64,000 bases of DNA, taken from NCBI RefSeq assembly GCF_946482605.1, contig NZ_CAMLSE010000005.1:1-64000 (forward strand). The letters are read 5' to 3'. The number at the start of each line of letters is the position of its first letter. Within the stretch, counting starts at the first letter, position 1. The translations under genes and the position numbers were made by a program. Source of the DNA: an uncultured Dyadobacter sp. (GTDB taxonomy: Bacteria > Bacteroidota > Bacteroidia > Cytophagales > Spirosomataceae). This document shows, in pieces, positions 16,508 to 25,582 of this stretch. A model generated the notes under the pieces. The model ran no database searches. It was not told the origin of the DNA and saw only the letters and a program-made list of their open reading frames with translations.

Positions 16508-17928
16508 TAATCGAGTCCTCTCCCCGCCATTTTGAACCAATTCCATCCAATGACAATAACCGATACAATCATCAGATAGGGAATGAAGTATTTCCTGTTT
16601 TTCATATTCATCTGACTGATTCCGAAGGCTGTCAGTATCAGGAGAAACGGCACGATCGGCATGTGAAACCGCTCCGACAGGGCAAAACCGCTGGAAGCGA
16701 GGACAAACAGGTATGAAAAAAGAACCGCCAGTAAAAGTGTATGCTGCCGCCAAAGCCGCCTTTTGACCAACATCCACAGGGCCACATACACAAAGAATGC
16801 GTAAACATTTTTAGTAAACATTGCGCCATTCATCATCATGGCATTCGGCTGATTGGTGTCTACCAGGGTAGGAAACGGCGCCATAAGCATGACAGGAAGG
16901 AATATACTTCTTGAACCATATCTGGCCAACGCATTCCCCCCTTCCCTGCTTGCAAAATTGTCCATCTGGGAAGTGAGGTTTTTATCGCTCTCTTCCAGGT
17001 ATTGCATAATGGCATTATTAAATGGCCCCGAAAAGATAGCTGCGATGACGATCACCATTACCACCGACATCACAATCTTCTTGTTCAGATTTGAAATTCG
17101 CTGAGAAACAAGCAGAATAGAAATACCGAACGAAGCTAAAACACTCAACGCGAGAATAGTTCGAAAAAAGAACAAGGACCCTGCCAGGAGCAGGGCTATG
17201 GCGATCGTTTTGATGTCAAAATGCTGCGATCGCAATACGGTATCTGCCACATAGGTAAAACCCAAAGTCAAAAAAACCATTTCCGTTTCTTTGACATGCA
17301 ACCCGCAATAGTAAATCAGGTTAGGCAACAGCATTGCCAGGATGCCGGCAATACGTCCGGTCGATTCCCCAAAATTATTCCGCGCCAGTTTGTAAACAAA
17401 TACGCAGGTAATAGCTCCAAGCAGTGCTTTGATCAGGCGTGGCACCAGTATTTCTTCCCCCACCAAAAAATAGAGCAAACCCAGGTAAAATGGATAGCCC
17501 ATATCCGAATAGTTGGTACCAATGTATTCCAGGTAAACCGCAAATTTTCCGTCATTGAGCAAGCCCGCTAGCCAGATCCCTTCCCGATGATAACCTAATG
17601 CGTCTCCTGTCTCAAATTCGAAAGGCTGGCCGGTGACCTCCGTAAAATAAACGTAGCTGAAGAACACCCATGCAATCCGGATCACAAATGAAACCCGAAA
17701 CAATTTTCTCACATAAACCTCGGGGCTGGCCGAAGCCCATTCTTTTGTGAAGCGGGTGGAAAATATAAAGAAAAGCAAAATTTCCCCCACCCCAAATAAT
17801 ATCCACTGCAAGGGGAGCGCCTGATTGATAAACAGGGTTACACAGGCCAGCGTCACAATACAAAAGGCTATAATCCCTTTCTTTGTAAAGTATTTCGGAA
17901 CAAATGTGAGCTCGAACAAATTTTGCAT
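16507..17928 (-). CDS. Multi-pass membrane protein, GT39-like (GT-C fold)
   Basis: The 473-residue protein has about ten to twelve hydrophobic segments. The loop FETGDALGYHREGIWLA after the second helix contains acidic residues where GT-C enzymes hold their catalytic Asp. GYPFYLGLLYFLVGEEILVP and RLIKALLGAITCVFVYKLAR match the PMT_2/GT39-like group. Such enzymes take a sugar from a polyprenyl phosphate on the periplasmic side. It could alternatively act as a polymerase, since no Wzy is evident in the cluster, but the motif pattern favours GT39. It ends in a TAATG overlap with the GT4 gene and starts 8 bp after the GT32 gene. Confidence 0.7.
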   Translation of the reverse strand: MQNLFELTFVPKYFTKKGIIAFCIVTLACVTLFINQALPLQWILFGVGEILLFFIFSTRFTKEWASASPEVYVRKLFRVSFVIRIAWVFFSYVYFTEVTGQPFEFETGDALGYHREGIWLAGLLNDGKFAVYLEYIGTNYSDMGYPFYLGLLYFLVGEEILVPRLIKALLGAITCVFVYKLARNNFGESTGRIAGILAMLLPNLIYYCGLHVKETEMVFLTLGFTYVADTVLRSQHFDIKTIAIALLLAGSLFFFRTILALSVLASFGISILLVSQRISNLNKKIVMSVVMVIVIAAIFSGPFNNAIMQYLEESDKNLTSQMDNFASREGGNALARYGSRSIFLPVMLMAPFPTLVDTNQPNAMMMNGAMFTKNVYAFFVYVALWMLVKRRLWRQHTLLLAVLFSYLFVLASSGFALSERFHMPIVPFLLILTAFGISQMNMKNRKYFIPYLMIVSVIVIGWNWFKMAGRGLD

Positions 17929-17936
17929 TTACAATG

Positions 17937-18659
17937 TCATTTATAATAGAGCTTCTTCTTCATCCGAATTAAAAAGTCGGTCAGTTTCGGACCCACTATT
18001 CTTTTGAAGAAAAATTTCTTGATTTTGACGCGCTTGGGTTGCCAGGAGCCTTCAAAGTGATGGATACAATAGCTGTTAGGCGTCAGTGTAATGACCCCGG
18101 ACCTTGATTTGGGACAGAAATAATCCTTGGGAAACATGTGCATGCAATCGCGATAGACCTGGTATCCGTTCTTCAATACAAATCCGTTCGCAGCCATTAT
18201 TCCTGAAATAATCTCTACGTTCGTGGTCATATCGTAGCTTCCGTCCGGCCGACGGAAATGTTTCCCGTCATAATATTGCAACTGTTCGGCTGCCCATTTG
18301 CCCGACAGCTCACTGGCCATAATGCCGGTAGGTATTTCTGTTTCGCTTTCAAAACCGGAGAAGGCAGGGAGGTGCAAAAGATCATCCAAACTTTTGAGCA
18401 CTTCCACATCGGTATCCATGTATATTCCACCGTAGTTGTAAATTGCGTACAAGCGGACGTAATCCGTAACAAATGCAAATTTCCTTGCCTCGTAAGCTTC
18501 TCTCACATAAGGTACACTGCTGATGTCAAAAGTATCTTCATTCCATAGCTGCAGTGTATAATCCGGCAGATATTTCTTCCAGGATTCAATACACCTGTCA
18601 GCCAATTCGGGCATTTTACCCCTGCCGAACCAACAATAATGTATCGTCTTGGGAATCAT
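17937..18659 (-). CDS. Glycosyltransferase family 32 (capsular polysaccharide synthesis)
   Basis: The 240-residue protein begins IPKTIHYCWFGRGKMPE, the standard opening of this family. It carries the DXD metal/nucleotide-sugar motif in GGIYMDTDVEVLKSLDDLL (about residues 77-95), after FAFVTDYVRLYAIYN. The family includes retaining galactosyl- and mannosyltransferases of capsule and O-antigen loci. The C-terminal YCIHHFEGSW (about residue 210) is also typical. Its ATG overlaps the stop of the WecB gene by one base (TGATG), indicating coupled translation. Confidence 0.9.
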   Translation of the reverse strand: MIPKTIHYCWFGRGKMPELADRCIESWKKYLPDYTLQLWNEDTFDISSVPYVREAYEARKFAFVTDYVRLYAIYNYGGIYMDTDVEVLKSLDDLLHLPAFSGFESETEIPTGIMASELSGKWAAEQLQYYDGKHFRRPDGSYDMTTNVEIISGIMAANGFVLKNGYQVYRDCMHMFPKDYFCPKSRSGVITLTPNSYCIHHFEGSWQPKRVKIKKFFFKRIVGPKLTDFLIRMKKKLYYK

Positions 18660-19849
18660 CAGATACGGTTAATGCGCAATGGGTCCGGGGAAGGCAGAGG
18701 AACGTTTGTCAAGAATTCCACAATTCTTTCCGAAGCTTTACCATCTCCATAAGGGTTGCTTGCCTGGCTCATTCTGCGATAGATTCCGGGTTCATCCAGC
18801 AATTCGCTTACATTGGCTATGATTTTTTCACTATTTGCGCCCACAAGCTTCACCGTTCCGGCTGTGACCGCTTCGGGTCGCTCCGTAGTATCGCGCATAA
18901 CGAGCACGGGCTTCCCGAGACTGGGTGCTTCCTCCTGTACTCCCCCGCTGTCGGTCAGGATCAGGTAGGATTTCTTCATGAGAAAAATAAACGGGAGATA
19001 CTCCAGTGGCGGAATGAGAAACACGTTTGCATGGATGGCGCCTTTCAGAATTTCCCGGACCGGCGTTTGAACGTTGGGATTTAAATGCACCGGATACACA
19101 AAATCGACCGTCGGGTATTTTTCGGCCAATGCTTTCAATGCCTCGCAGATCGCCACAAATCCTTCCCCGAAATTCTCTCGCCGGTGGCCGGTAATCAGCA
19201 CCATCTTCTTTCCGTCACGGAGCCGGTCGGGATTGTATCCGTTTTCTTTGATCTGGCCAATCAGGTTCCATTTGATCGAATCTGTGGCTTCAATTTTCGC
19301 GATCGCCAGGTTCAATGCATCGATGACCGTATTTCCTGTCATGCAGATATTACTCTCATGGACCTGTTCCGTCATTAAATTTCGTTTGGCGGCAGCAGTG
19401 GGAGCGAAGTGAAAGTTGGCCAACCGGCTGGTAAGCTGACGATTGATCTCCTCTGGCCAGGGACTGTAAATATTGTAAGTCCGAAGGCCGGCTTCCACGT
19501 GTCCGATCATCGTCCTCTGATAGAATGCCGAAAGCGAGGCAGCCATGGAGGTTACCGTATCCCCGTGAACCAGCACAATATCCGGCTTCGCCTCAGCCAG
19601 GACCTCCCGCATTCCCAAAAGGATCCGACTGGTTACGTCATACAAGTCCTGCCCTTTGCGCATGATGTCGAGGTCATAATCGGGAATAATGTCGAAAATA
19701 CTTAAAACCTGGTCCAACATTTCCCGATGTTGCCCGGTAATACAAACCTTTAAGCTAAACTTATCTGCATGTTTCCGTATAGCTTTCACTAAGGGAGCCA
19801 TTTTAATGGCCTCCGGACGGGTCCCAAAAACGATGAGTAAATTTTTCAA
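18659..19849 (-). CDS. wecB: UDP-N-acetylglucosamine 2-epimerase (non-hydrolysing)
   Basis: The 396-residue protein interconverts UDP-GlcNAc and UDP-ManNAc. It has VFGTRPEAIKMAPL, CITGQHREMLDQVL, VHGDTVTSMAA, GHVEAGLRTYN, WPEEINRQLTSRLA, ITGHRRENFG and LTDSGGVQEEAPSLGKP, all signatures of classical WecB. It differs from the WbpI-like gene at 10751, so the cluster has two epimerases with different substrates. The start is TTG 19849, overlapping the TGA of the upstream GT2 gene (TTGA); the MKNLLIVFG opening fits the family exactly. UDP-ManNAc could be used directly by a transferase or be oxidised further. Confidence 0.93.
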   Translation of the reverse strand: MKNLLIVFGTRPEAIKMAPLVKAIRKHADKFSLKVCITGQHREMLDQVLSIFDIIPDYDLDIMRKGQDLYDVTSRILLGMREVLAEAKPDIVLVHGDTVTSMAASLSAFYQRTMIGHVEAGLRTYNIYSPWPEEINRQLTSRLANFHFAPTAAAKRNLMTEQVHESNICMTGNTVIDALNLAIAKIEATDSIKWNLIGQIKENGYNPDRLRDGKKMVLITGHRRENFGEGFVAICEALKALAEKYPTVDFVYPVHLNPNVQTPVREILKGAIHANVFLIPPLEYLPFIFLMKKSYLILTDSGGVQEEAPSLGKPVLVMRDTTERPEAVTAGTVKLVGANSEKIIANVSELLDEPGIYRRMSQASNPYGDGKASERIVEFLTNVPLPSPDPLRINRI

Positions 19850-20826
19850 TCGGTTAAGCGATACGTTTGTAGTCGCAGGCGGGTCTTGATTAAGGACTGT
19901 TTGATCCGGGAAAGCATGTATTTTGTCCTGAAATAAGCGACTACAATGCCCCTGGGCGAGTGATAGACAAAGCGATAGAATGCAGGTTGCTTCAAAAAAT
20001 CAACACATTTCAATATCGCCCGTGTCTCTTCAGAAAATCTGGAATTAATGTAAAAATCCAGCAACGCCCTGACTCGTAATCCGTCCAGGAGCAACTTCAA
20101 TGACGGATTCAGGCTTTCTTCGCGGTGCAGATAACCGAGATTGAAAATTACATGCTCCGATTTGCTCCATGGCTTGCTGATCCCGAGCGCCCGGCCTGCC
20201 ACTTTCACATCCTGGTTTGAATATGCGAGGAACTTATTGGCATAACCTACTTTGTGTTTCAGGGCAATCCGAACCCAGAGATCAAAGTCCTCACCGAATT
20301 TCAAAAAAGGCTTAAACCCTCCCTCCTCTTCAAAAACAGACTTATCGACCACGACAAAAGAACAGTTGATAGGAACCCAGAAAGTCCGCGCATATACCTG
20401 AAAGTAATCAATATAGCCCGCTTCAAAACCTGCATCGAGCCCGACATCGGCAGGAACGGTCTTCCCGTTTTTTACCAGATAATATTTACAGCCATACATT
20501 CCGGCCCCTGGAAATCGCCCGATTAGCGCATTCATTTCCTGCAAAAGACTGTCATGCCACCAGTCATCCGCATCCAAAAACAGGATGTAGTCGAACCTGG
20601 CATGCCTGGCCCCATTATTCCTGGCTGTTGAAACTCCTGCATTGGCCTGGCTAATGATCCGAAGTCTGTCGTCCTGGTAACCGACCAGCTGCCGGGCACT
20701 CCCGTCGGTTGAGCCATCATCAACCACAAGCAATTCAAAATTCTGAAACGTCTGGCCGAGTACGGAATCAACCGTCTTCCGAATGTAATCGACTTTGTTA
20801 TAAAGTGGAATAATGACCGAAAACAC
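19846..20826 (-). CDS. Glycosyltransferase family 2
   Basis: The 326-residue protein has the GT-A fold motifs of family 2: FSVIIPLYNKVDYIRKTVDSV, then LLVVDDGSTDGSARQL, then ARNNGARHARFDYILFLDADDWW with the DXD motif (about residues 89-95). The GEDFDLWVRIAL segment (about 190-200) probably supplies the catalytic base. It probably transfers a sugar in the cytoplasm with inversion. The C-terminal 80 residues are basic and rich in aromatics and could touch the membrane. The gene precedes wecB and overlaps it by 4 bp. Confidence 0.9.
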   Translation of the reverse strand: MFSVIIPLYNKVDYIRKTVDSVLGQTFQNFELLVVDDGSTDGSARQLVGYQDDRLRIISQANAGVSTARNNGARHARFDYILFLDADDWWHDSLLQEMNALIGRFPGAGMYGCKYYLVKNGKTVPADVGLDAGFEAGYIDYFQVYARTFWVPINCSFVVVDKSVFEEEGGFKPFLKFGEDFDLWVRIALKHKVGYANKFLAYSNQDVKVAGRALGISKPWSKSEHVIFNLGYLHREESLNPSLKLLLDGLRVRALLDFYINSRFSEETRAILKCVDFLKQPAFYRFVYHSPRGIVVAYFRTKYMLSRIKQSLIKTRLRLQTYRLTD

Positions 20827-20864
20827 TTCAAAAAGGGCTATTTTCTGACATTATATCAGGCAAA

Positions 20865-21770
20865 CTAACGGCTAAGCTTTTTCAGAACAGCGACCACCTC
20901 GTCCCGTTTCGAGGCAGGAAAGAAAATATAGTCATTCCAAAGCAGGCTCTCGGAAGTCCATTGCTTTACAGTTACCCTGCTTATCTCGCGAAAGGACACG
21001 ATACGATCAGTCGTCTCATTCTGGACCAGCTGAATAATCGAATAGTCATTTCCTTGGAGGATGTCGCACACCCGATCGGCCCTCTCCTGGGTAAATGCCA
21101 ACACATCGTCACTAAAACTATCCAGGATTTCGCAGATAATATATGGCTGATTTTCAGTGATCAGCTTTTGCATGCCTGAGAGCACTTCCAGCTCTCCTCC
21201 CTCCACGTCAATCTTGACACAGCTTACATTTTTGTTCAGGCTGAGGCTGTCGTATGCCTGCGAGAAAACAGACCTCCGTTGCACAAAGAAATTTGGCCTC
21301 AGCCCATGCACCAGCGAGCCCGTCGGGTCCGCTTCACCATTGGTTTCTAAAAAATCCTCCTTTAGTCTGTCTGACAATGCAAAATTATAGACGTGGCAAT
21401 TTTCAAAACCATTCACCTGAATCAATTTCTTCAGATAGTGGCAGCATGAAGCGTCTGGCTCGAAACCGATGTACTCAATGTCCTTCTCAATAGATTTCAC
21501 GGAGATCAGCGTTTGCCCGATATTTGCGCCCACATCGATAAAAACCTGGTCATCCGAAGTAAAAAGACCGGCGACCAGTCCGGTTAGCCAATTGGGTTTC
21601 AGAAAAATGTTCGGATATCCCAGCCCGCCGATTACAGGAACACTAACCTGCCTTTTTGCAAAATAGAGCCTTTTATGCAGGTTGATATAGTTCAGAATTC
21701 TGAACTTCCTGAGTATCCTGAACTGTAAGTTTTCCGTGTTCATCAGCAAAAGGCGGACATATACGTCCAA
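20865..21770 (-). CDS. FkbM family methyltransferase
   Basis: The 301-residue protein has the FkbM pattern: QVFIDVGANIGQTLISVKS (SAM-binding motif I, about residues 76-94), YIGFEPDASCCHYL, VCVKIDVEGGELEVLSGM with the conserved Asp-x-Glu-Gly-x-Glu, and PYIICEILD. FkbM proteins are O-methyltransferases, and polysaccharide loci often use them to methylate sugar hydroxyls. The start is ATG 21770; a second ATG at 21743 is possible. Thirty-eight bp separate it from the following GT2 gene. Confidence 0.88.
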   Translation of the reverse strand: MDVYVRLLLMNTENLQFRILRKFRILNYINLHKRLYFAKRQVSVPVIGGLGYPNIFLKPNWLTGLVAGLFTSDDQVFIDVGANIGQTLISVKSIEKDIEYIGFEPDASCCHYLKKLIQVNGFENCHVYNFALSDRLKEDFLETNGEADPTGSLVHGLRPNFFVQRRSVFSQAYDSLSLNKNVSCVKIDVEGGELEVLSGMQKLITENQPYIICEILDSFSDDVLAFTQERADRVCDILQGNDYSIIQLVQNETTDRIVSFREISRVTVKQWTSESLLWNDYIFFPASKRDEVVAVLKKLSR

Positions 21771-21807
21771 GTTTGTATTCTGGCAGATTCTATCTATGAT
21801 TTGCCAA

Positions 21808-22806
21808 TTACTTTCGTATGATCAGGTCTAAAAAAGGATCATAAAAACACTCGTGAATGTTTGGATTGAGCCGTTTCAAAAATGACTTGTACCGGCCATT
21901 ACTTGAATATCTTGACGCCAGCCTGTAAACAATATCGCGCTTTTTCAAAAATCCGGTCAGGCTGCCGACGATATTTAATTCGCTGAGCGGACCGATGGCC
22001 AGTTCAAATTCGTGGTAGCTCATCCCCCGCCCCCAACGCGCAAACTCCATTTTCTGCTCTTCGGTTGGTTCAATATCCTGGTCGAACCGTGCTGCAAACT
22101 CCCCCCGCGGGCTACGCGACGCGTACCGAATGGCCAGCTCGTCGGGTAGCCAATAGTAAAACGGCAATAGCGACGTGTGGGAATCATACAGATGCAGGCG
22201 GTTGGGCGTTCCAATTACACACCATAGTCCTCCCGGGGAAAGCATATGGTAGGTTTGACTGATCGCTGCAAGCCGTTCAGCATAGGTCATATGCTCTAAC
22301 ACCGCGAAAAACATGATGATATCGTATTTTTCACTCGACAGCGAGGCTGCAACTTCCGTCGCATTCATGAGATGAAAGGTCGCATTCAGCCCGTAAATCC
22401 TACATCTTTCCTCCGCATCCTTTAACAGCCCGTTTTCAATGTCAATGGCTGTAACTATGGCCCCCTGCTCGGCCAGGGCGACAGTTGAAGTTCCATTTCC
22501 ACAGCCGATTTCGAGTATTCTGAGCTCTTTGAGAGGTTTTACGCTATTGAGCCAGGGAATAATCCGGGTTCGATGGTTCCGCAACCTTACCTCCATCTCG
22601 CGACTTTGCTGTTGAACTTCGACAGAATCGGCAGCCTTATTCGACGAGTAGACGTTCGCCATCAAAGACTCCGCGAGAAGTGCCGTTTTATCAGCAGGCA
22701 ACGAGATAAAATTCCTCGACAGCTTTTCCGGTATATGGAGGTCATAATACCAGTTCCTGAGCCCCTCTTTGTAGCTACTTCCGTTAGTCATGTATCTGCT
22801 GAGCAT
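21808..22806 (-). CDS. Class I SAM-dependent methyltransferase
   Basis: The 332-residue protein carries LRILEIGCGNGTSTVALAEQ (SAM motif I, about residues 95-113), VTAIDIENGLLKDAEER, and YDIIMFFAVLEHMTYAERL with the post-motif VLEH common in this group. GGLWCVIGTPNRL follows. The first 90 residues contain no domain I know. Its substrate is probably a sugar or lipid-linked glycan of this cluster, by position only. The gap of 127 bp before it, unusually large for this cluster, may hold an internal promoter. A second in-frame ATG lies 15 bp downstream. Confidence 0.82.
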   Translation of the reverse strand: MLSRYMTNGSSYKEGLRNWYYDLHIPEKLSRNFISLPADKTALLAESLMANVYSSNKAADSVEVQQQSREMEVRLRNHRTRIIPWLNSVKPLKELRILEIGCGNGTSTVALAEQGAIVTAIDIENGLLKDAEERCRIYGLNATFHLMNATEVAASLSSEKYDIIMFFAVLEHMTYAERLAAISQTYHMLSPGGLWCVIGTPNRLHLYDSHTSLLPFYYWLPDELAIRYASRSPRGEFAARFDQDIEPTEEQKMEFARWGRGMSYHEFELAIGPLSELNIVGSLTGFLKKRDIVYRLASRYSSNGRYKSFLKRLNPNIHECFYDPFLDLIIRK

Positions 22807-22933
22807 TGAAATGACGCCGCCCTTGTTTCAAAGGAATAATGCTTTTCGAATCCACCATTCTTAAAATTTACTAACACTTTCTTTGTGAAAACAGTAGCCC
22901 GTTTATTTGAAACGAATTACAAATTTCTTCATA

Positions 22934-23746
22934 TTATTTACTGGCCAGCAACCTGTCCAAATGGAAGAGCACCCTATATAAATTGAGTATTAAAAACCAA
23001 ATCAACTTATTGCGTTTTAATCGTCTTATAATAACCGTATCAAGGGCAAATTCCTGGTAATCCAAAAGAATGCTTTTCGGCAAAACCTGCTGTAATACCT
23101 GTGCCCGTTCTTTTTGATCCAATGCCGTATCAGTGCTGCTTATTCCCTGATTGTCAAACCAAACCACATCAATGTCCCGGTACGCGACTTTCTCATTATG
23201 CAGCCCGACTGTAATCAGATAGAACTTCCAGTCGGATACAATTTTTAAAGACTCATCATACAGGCCGTACTGGTCAAATAATGACCTTTTGATATAAGCT
23301 GACGCGTGAAAAATTGTCGATCGGTACATGTCCAGAAGCGTAATCGGTCGCCCTGCGTAGCTTTTTTGGGTCACTAACTTTCCGTTGATCTCCCGTATTT
23401 TGTTTCCATACAAGATGCTGCAATCGGGCATTTCGTGGAGCATCTGTTCCGTTACATGCCTGTCAATCAAGTAGTCACCGGAATTCAGAAAGTGGCAGTA
23501 TTTTCCTTTTGCCTGCAAAATCCCCTTATTCATGGCGTGGTAAATTCCTCTGTCGGGTTCGCTGACCCAGTAGGTTATCTTATCCTCATACCTGCGTATC
23601 ACCTCAGTACTCCCGTCCGTTGAGCCACCGTCGACGACTATGTACTCAAAGTCAGCGGAAGTCTGGGTCACAACACTTTCAATGGTTTTTTGCAGCCCGG
23701 CGGCGTTATTATAATTGATTGTTATAATGGACAACTTCTGCATCAT
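22934..23746 (-). CDS. Glycosyltransferase family 2 (WcaA-like)
   Basis: The 270-residue GT-A enzyme has LSIITINYNNAAGLQKTIES, EYIVVDGGSTDGSTEVIRRY, then VSEPDRGIYHAMNKGI and YCHFLNSGDYL with the Asp of the metal motif. Two close paralogues lie at 28634 and 30935, so gene duplication inside the cluster probably produced transferases for related linkages. The start ATG ATG overlaps the end of the wecE gene by 38 bp, the largest overlap but one in the cluster. A C-terminal hydrophobic stretch (IWFLILNLYRVLFHLD) may anchor it to the membrane. Confidence 0.9.
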   Translation of the reverse strand: MMQKLSIITINYNNAAGLQKTIESVVTQTSADFEYIVVDGGSTDGSTEVIRRYEDKITYWVSEPDRGIYHAMNKGILQAKGKYCHFLNSGDYLIDRHVTEQMLHEMPDCSILYGNKIREINGKLVTQKSYAGRPITLLDMYRSTIFHASAYIKRSLFDQYGLYDESLKIVSDWKFYLITVGLHNEKVAYRDIDVVWFDNQGISSTDTALDQKERAQVLQQVLPKSILLDYQEFALDTVIIRRLKRNKLIWFLILNLYRVLFHLDRLLASK

Positions 23747-24875
23747 ATCCGGAACTGAAAACGGTTTTGATTACTTGGACAATCTGATCTATATCCGAAA
23801 AAGACAATTCAAAAAACAACGGCAAACGAACCAGCATAGCGGAATAATAATCAGAAAAAGACAGTTCGCGCCCGTCGTGCTTATCCTTATAAAATTCACT
23901 TTTATGTAAGCTGAGGTAATGAAAAACCGCCAGTATCCCGCTACCCTTTAATGCCTTAATAAGCTGGTCACGTTGAGCTGCATTCCGGCAGACCAGGAAA
24001 AACATGTGCGCATTGTTGGTTGCATAATCGGGTATCTTTGGCAATTCGAAACCTCCCAACTCCGCAATGGGCATTAAAGCCTGATAGTAGTAATTCCACA
24101 AAGCAGCCCGTCGGTTTTGAATCTTTTCAAGGTTTTCTAGTTGGGCATATAAAAAGGCGGCAATAATTTCGGAAGGCAGAAAAGAGGAGCCCACATCTAT
24201 CCATCCGTACTTATTGACTTCCCCCCGGAAAAACTCGCTGCGATTGGTCCCCTTTTCCCATACAATTTCTGACCGATGAGCAAAACGATCGTCATTGATT
24301 ACCAACATCCCACCCTCTCCTGAAATGATATTCTTTGTTTCATGAAATGAAAACGCCGCCAGGTGCCCGATCGACCCTAACGGTCTACCCTTATACGAAG
24401 AGTCAATGGACTGAGCGGCATCTTCTATAACCAGCAAGTTATAGGCGCGGGCCAGCGCCATAATTTTGTCCATGTCACAAGCAATTCCGGCATAATGGAC
24501 GGGAACAATAACTCTGGTGCGTTCCGTAATCAATGATTCCAACCGGTCTGCATCCAGGTTCGGGCTTTCAGAAGTACTATCGGCAAAGACAATGCGTGCA
24601 CCCTGCCGGACAAAAGCCAGGGCCGTCGACACGAAGGTATACGATGGAATGATTACCTCGTCCCCCGGTTGGATGTCAGCCAGGATAGCTGCCATTTCAA
24701 GTGCATCCGTACAGGAAGTTGTCAGCAACACCTTTTTAAACAAGTATTTTTCTTCGAAAAAAGTATGGCATTTCTGCGTGTACAGACCATTGCCGGAGAT
24801 TTTGCCCGACCGTACGGCATCCACAATGTAGTCCGTCTCATTGCCGGAGAGATATGGCTTGTTAAATGGTATCAT
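23709..24875 (-). CDS. wecE: dTDP-4-amino-4,6-dideoxygalactose transaminase (WecE family)
   Basis: This is a DegT/DnrJ/EryC1-type PLP enzyme of about 388 residues. PFNKPYLSGNETDYIVDAV, LLTTSCTDALEMAA, PGDEVIIPSYTFVSTALAF, VIEDAAQS and SFHETKNIISGEGGM (with the PLP lysine) are the WecE/RffA signature, rather than the WbpE type found at 36368. It should convert dTDP-4-keto-6-deoxyglucose to dTDP-Fuc4N. I chose ATG 24875 because it overlaps the stop of the acetyltransferase gene as ATGA and gives the usual MIPFNKP start. The dTDP-sugar precursor genes (rmlA, rmlB) are not in the window. Confidence 0.92.
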   Translation of the reverse strand: MIPFNKPYLSGNETDYIVDAVRSGKISGNGLYTQKCHTFFEEKYLFKKVLLTTSCTDALEMAAILADIQPGDEVIIPSYTFVSTALAFVRQGARIVFADSTSESPNLDADRLESLITERTRVIVPVHYAGIACDMDKIMALARAYNLLVIEDAAQSIDSSYKGRPLGSIGHLAAFSFHETKNIISGEGGMLVINDDRFAHRSEIVWEKGTNRSEFFRGEVNKYGWIDVGSSFLPSEIIAAFLYAQLENLEKIQNRRAALWNYYYQALMPIAELGGFELPKIPDYATNNAHMFFLVCRNAAQRDQLIKALKGSGILAVFHYLSLHKSEFYKDKHDGRELSFSDYYSAMLVRLPLFFELSFSDIDQIVQVIKTVFSSGYDAEVVHYNNQL

Positions 24876-25582
24876 AGCCAACCGTGGTACACATTCAGCT
24901 CACTTTTCAAAACGAACCCATTGTTTTCATAAAAACGGCAAGCATTGATATTACCTCCCTGCGTTGTTACAAAAAGGGTAGATATTCCTGACTCCTCCGC
25001 GTAAGATCTCGCCCGGTTTAACAAAGATTTGCCTATACCCTGATTTCTTTTTTCTCTACTCGTGGCAATCAGGCCAATGGTAGCATTGTTCCCCTGCTTT
25101 TTTAAAGTAATAAAGCCGTCAATTACTCCATTGAGCGTATGAACAAAGACAACATCTGCCATTTCACCAGTTAAGCAGTTATCAATCCATTGACGGTACA
25201 TTTTCTTAAAATCATTCTCACCAAATCGACGATCAACCCGATATCTGGAATATTCTCCGCTTTGATAAGCCAGCTCATAAAGCACTGATCCATCATTACC
25301 TCGTTGTAATATCTCGATATTCGGATACTGCGGCACAGGAACCGCTCCATTAATTTCCATGGAGTAAGTCATCTTTAAATCAACGTGCTGAAACGAGGCC
25401 CCATTAAATGCAGCATTGTCAAGCAGATTTTTAGAATAGATATACAGCAGCTGGTAATTTTCATTTTCTGCCTGTTTCACCATATCCATTATGCGCCCGC
25501 CTTCCTGACCTTCCGTTTCAATCTTTCCGATCTTTCGGTCAAAAAATTGGCTATCCCAGGAAAGATATTGAATACCGGACAT
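24872..25582 (-). CDS. wecD: GNAT acetyltransferase, WecD-like (dTDP-Fuc4N acetyltransferase)
   Basis: The 236-residue protein resembles WecD. It has an N-terminal extension (YLSWDSQFFDRKIGKIE) and the segment SGEYSRYRVDRRFGENDFKK, strongly WecD-like. The GNAT acetyl-CoA site is ATIGLIATSREKRNQGIGKS (about residues 170-189), followed by NINACRFYENNGF. With the adjacent WecE it should make dTDP-4-acetamido-4,6-dideoxygalactose, a sugar best known from enterobacterial common antigen. ATG 25582 shares its first base with the TAA of the upstream gene (TAATG); a TTG two codons earlier is an alternative. Confidence 0.85.
   Translation of the reverse strand: MSGIQYLSWDSQFFDRKIGKIETEGQEGGRIMDMVKQAENENYQLLYIYSKNLLDNAAFNGASFQHVDLKMTYSMEINGAVPVPQYPNIEILQRGNDGSVLYELAYQSGEYSRYRVDRRFGENDFKKMYRQWIDNCLTGEMADVVFVHTLNGVIDGFITLKKQGNNATIGLIATSREKRNQGIGKSLLNRARSYAEESGISTLFVTTQGGNINACRFYENNGFVLKSELNVYHGWL

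Noticed and set aside
16508..16777. Upstream extension of the GT4 reading frame by 90 codons
   Set aside because: It lies entirely inside the coding region of the membrane protein, and ATG 16507 gives the standard GT4 opening and a TAATG overlap.
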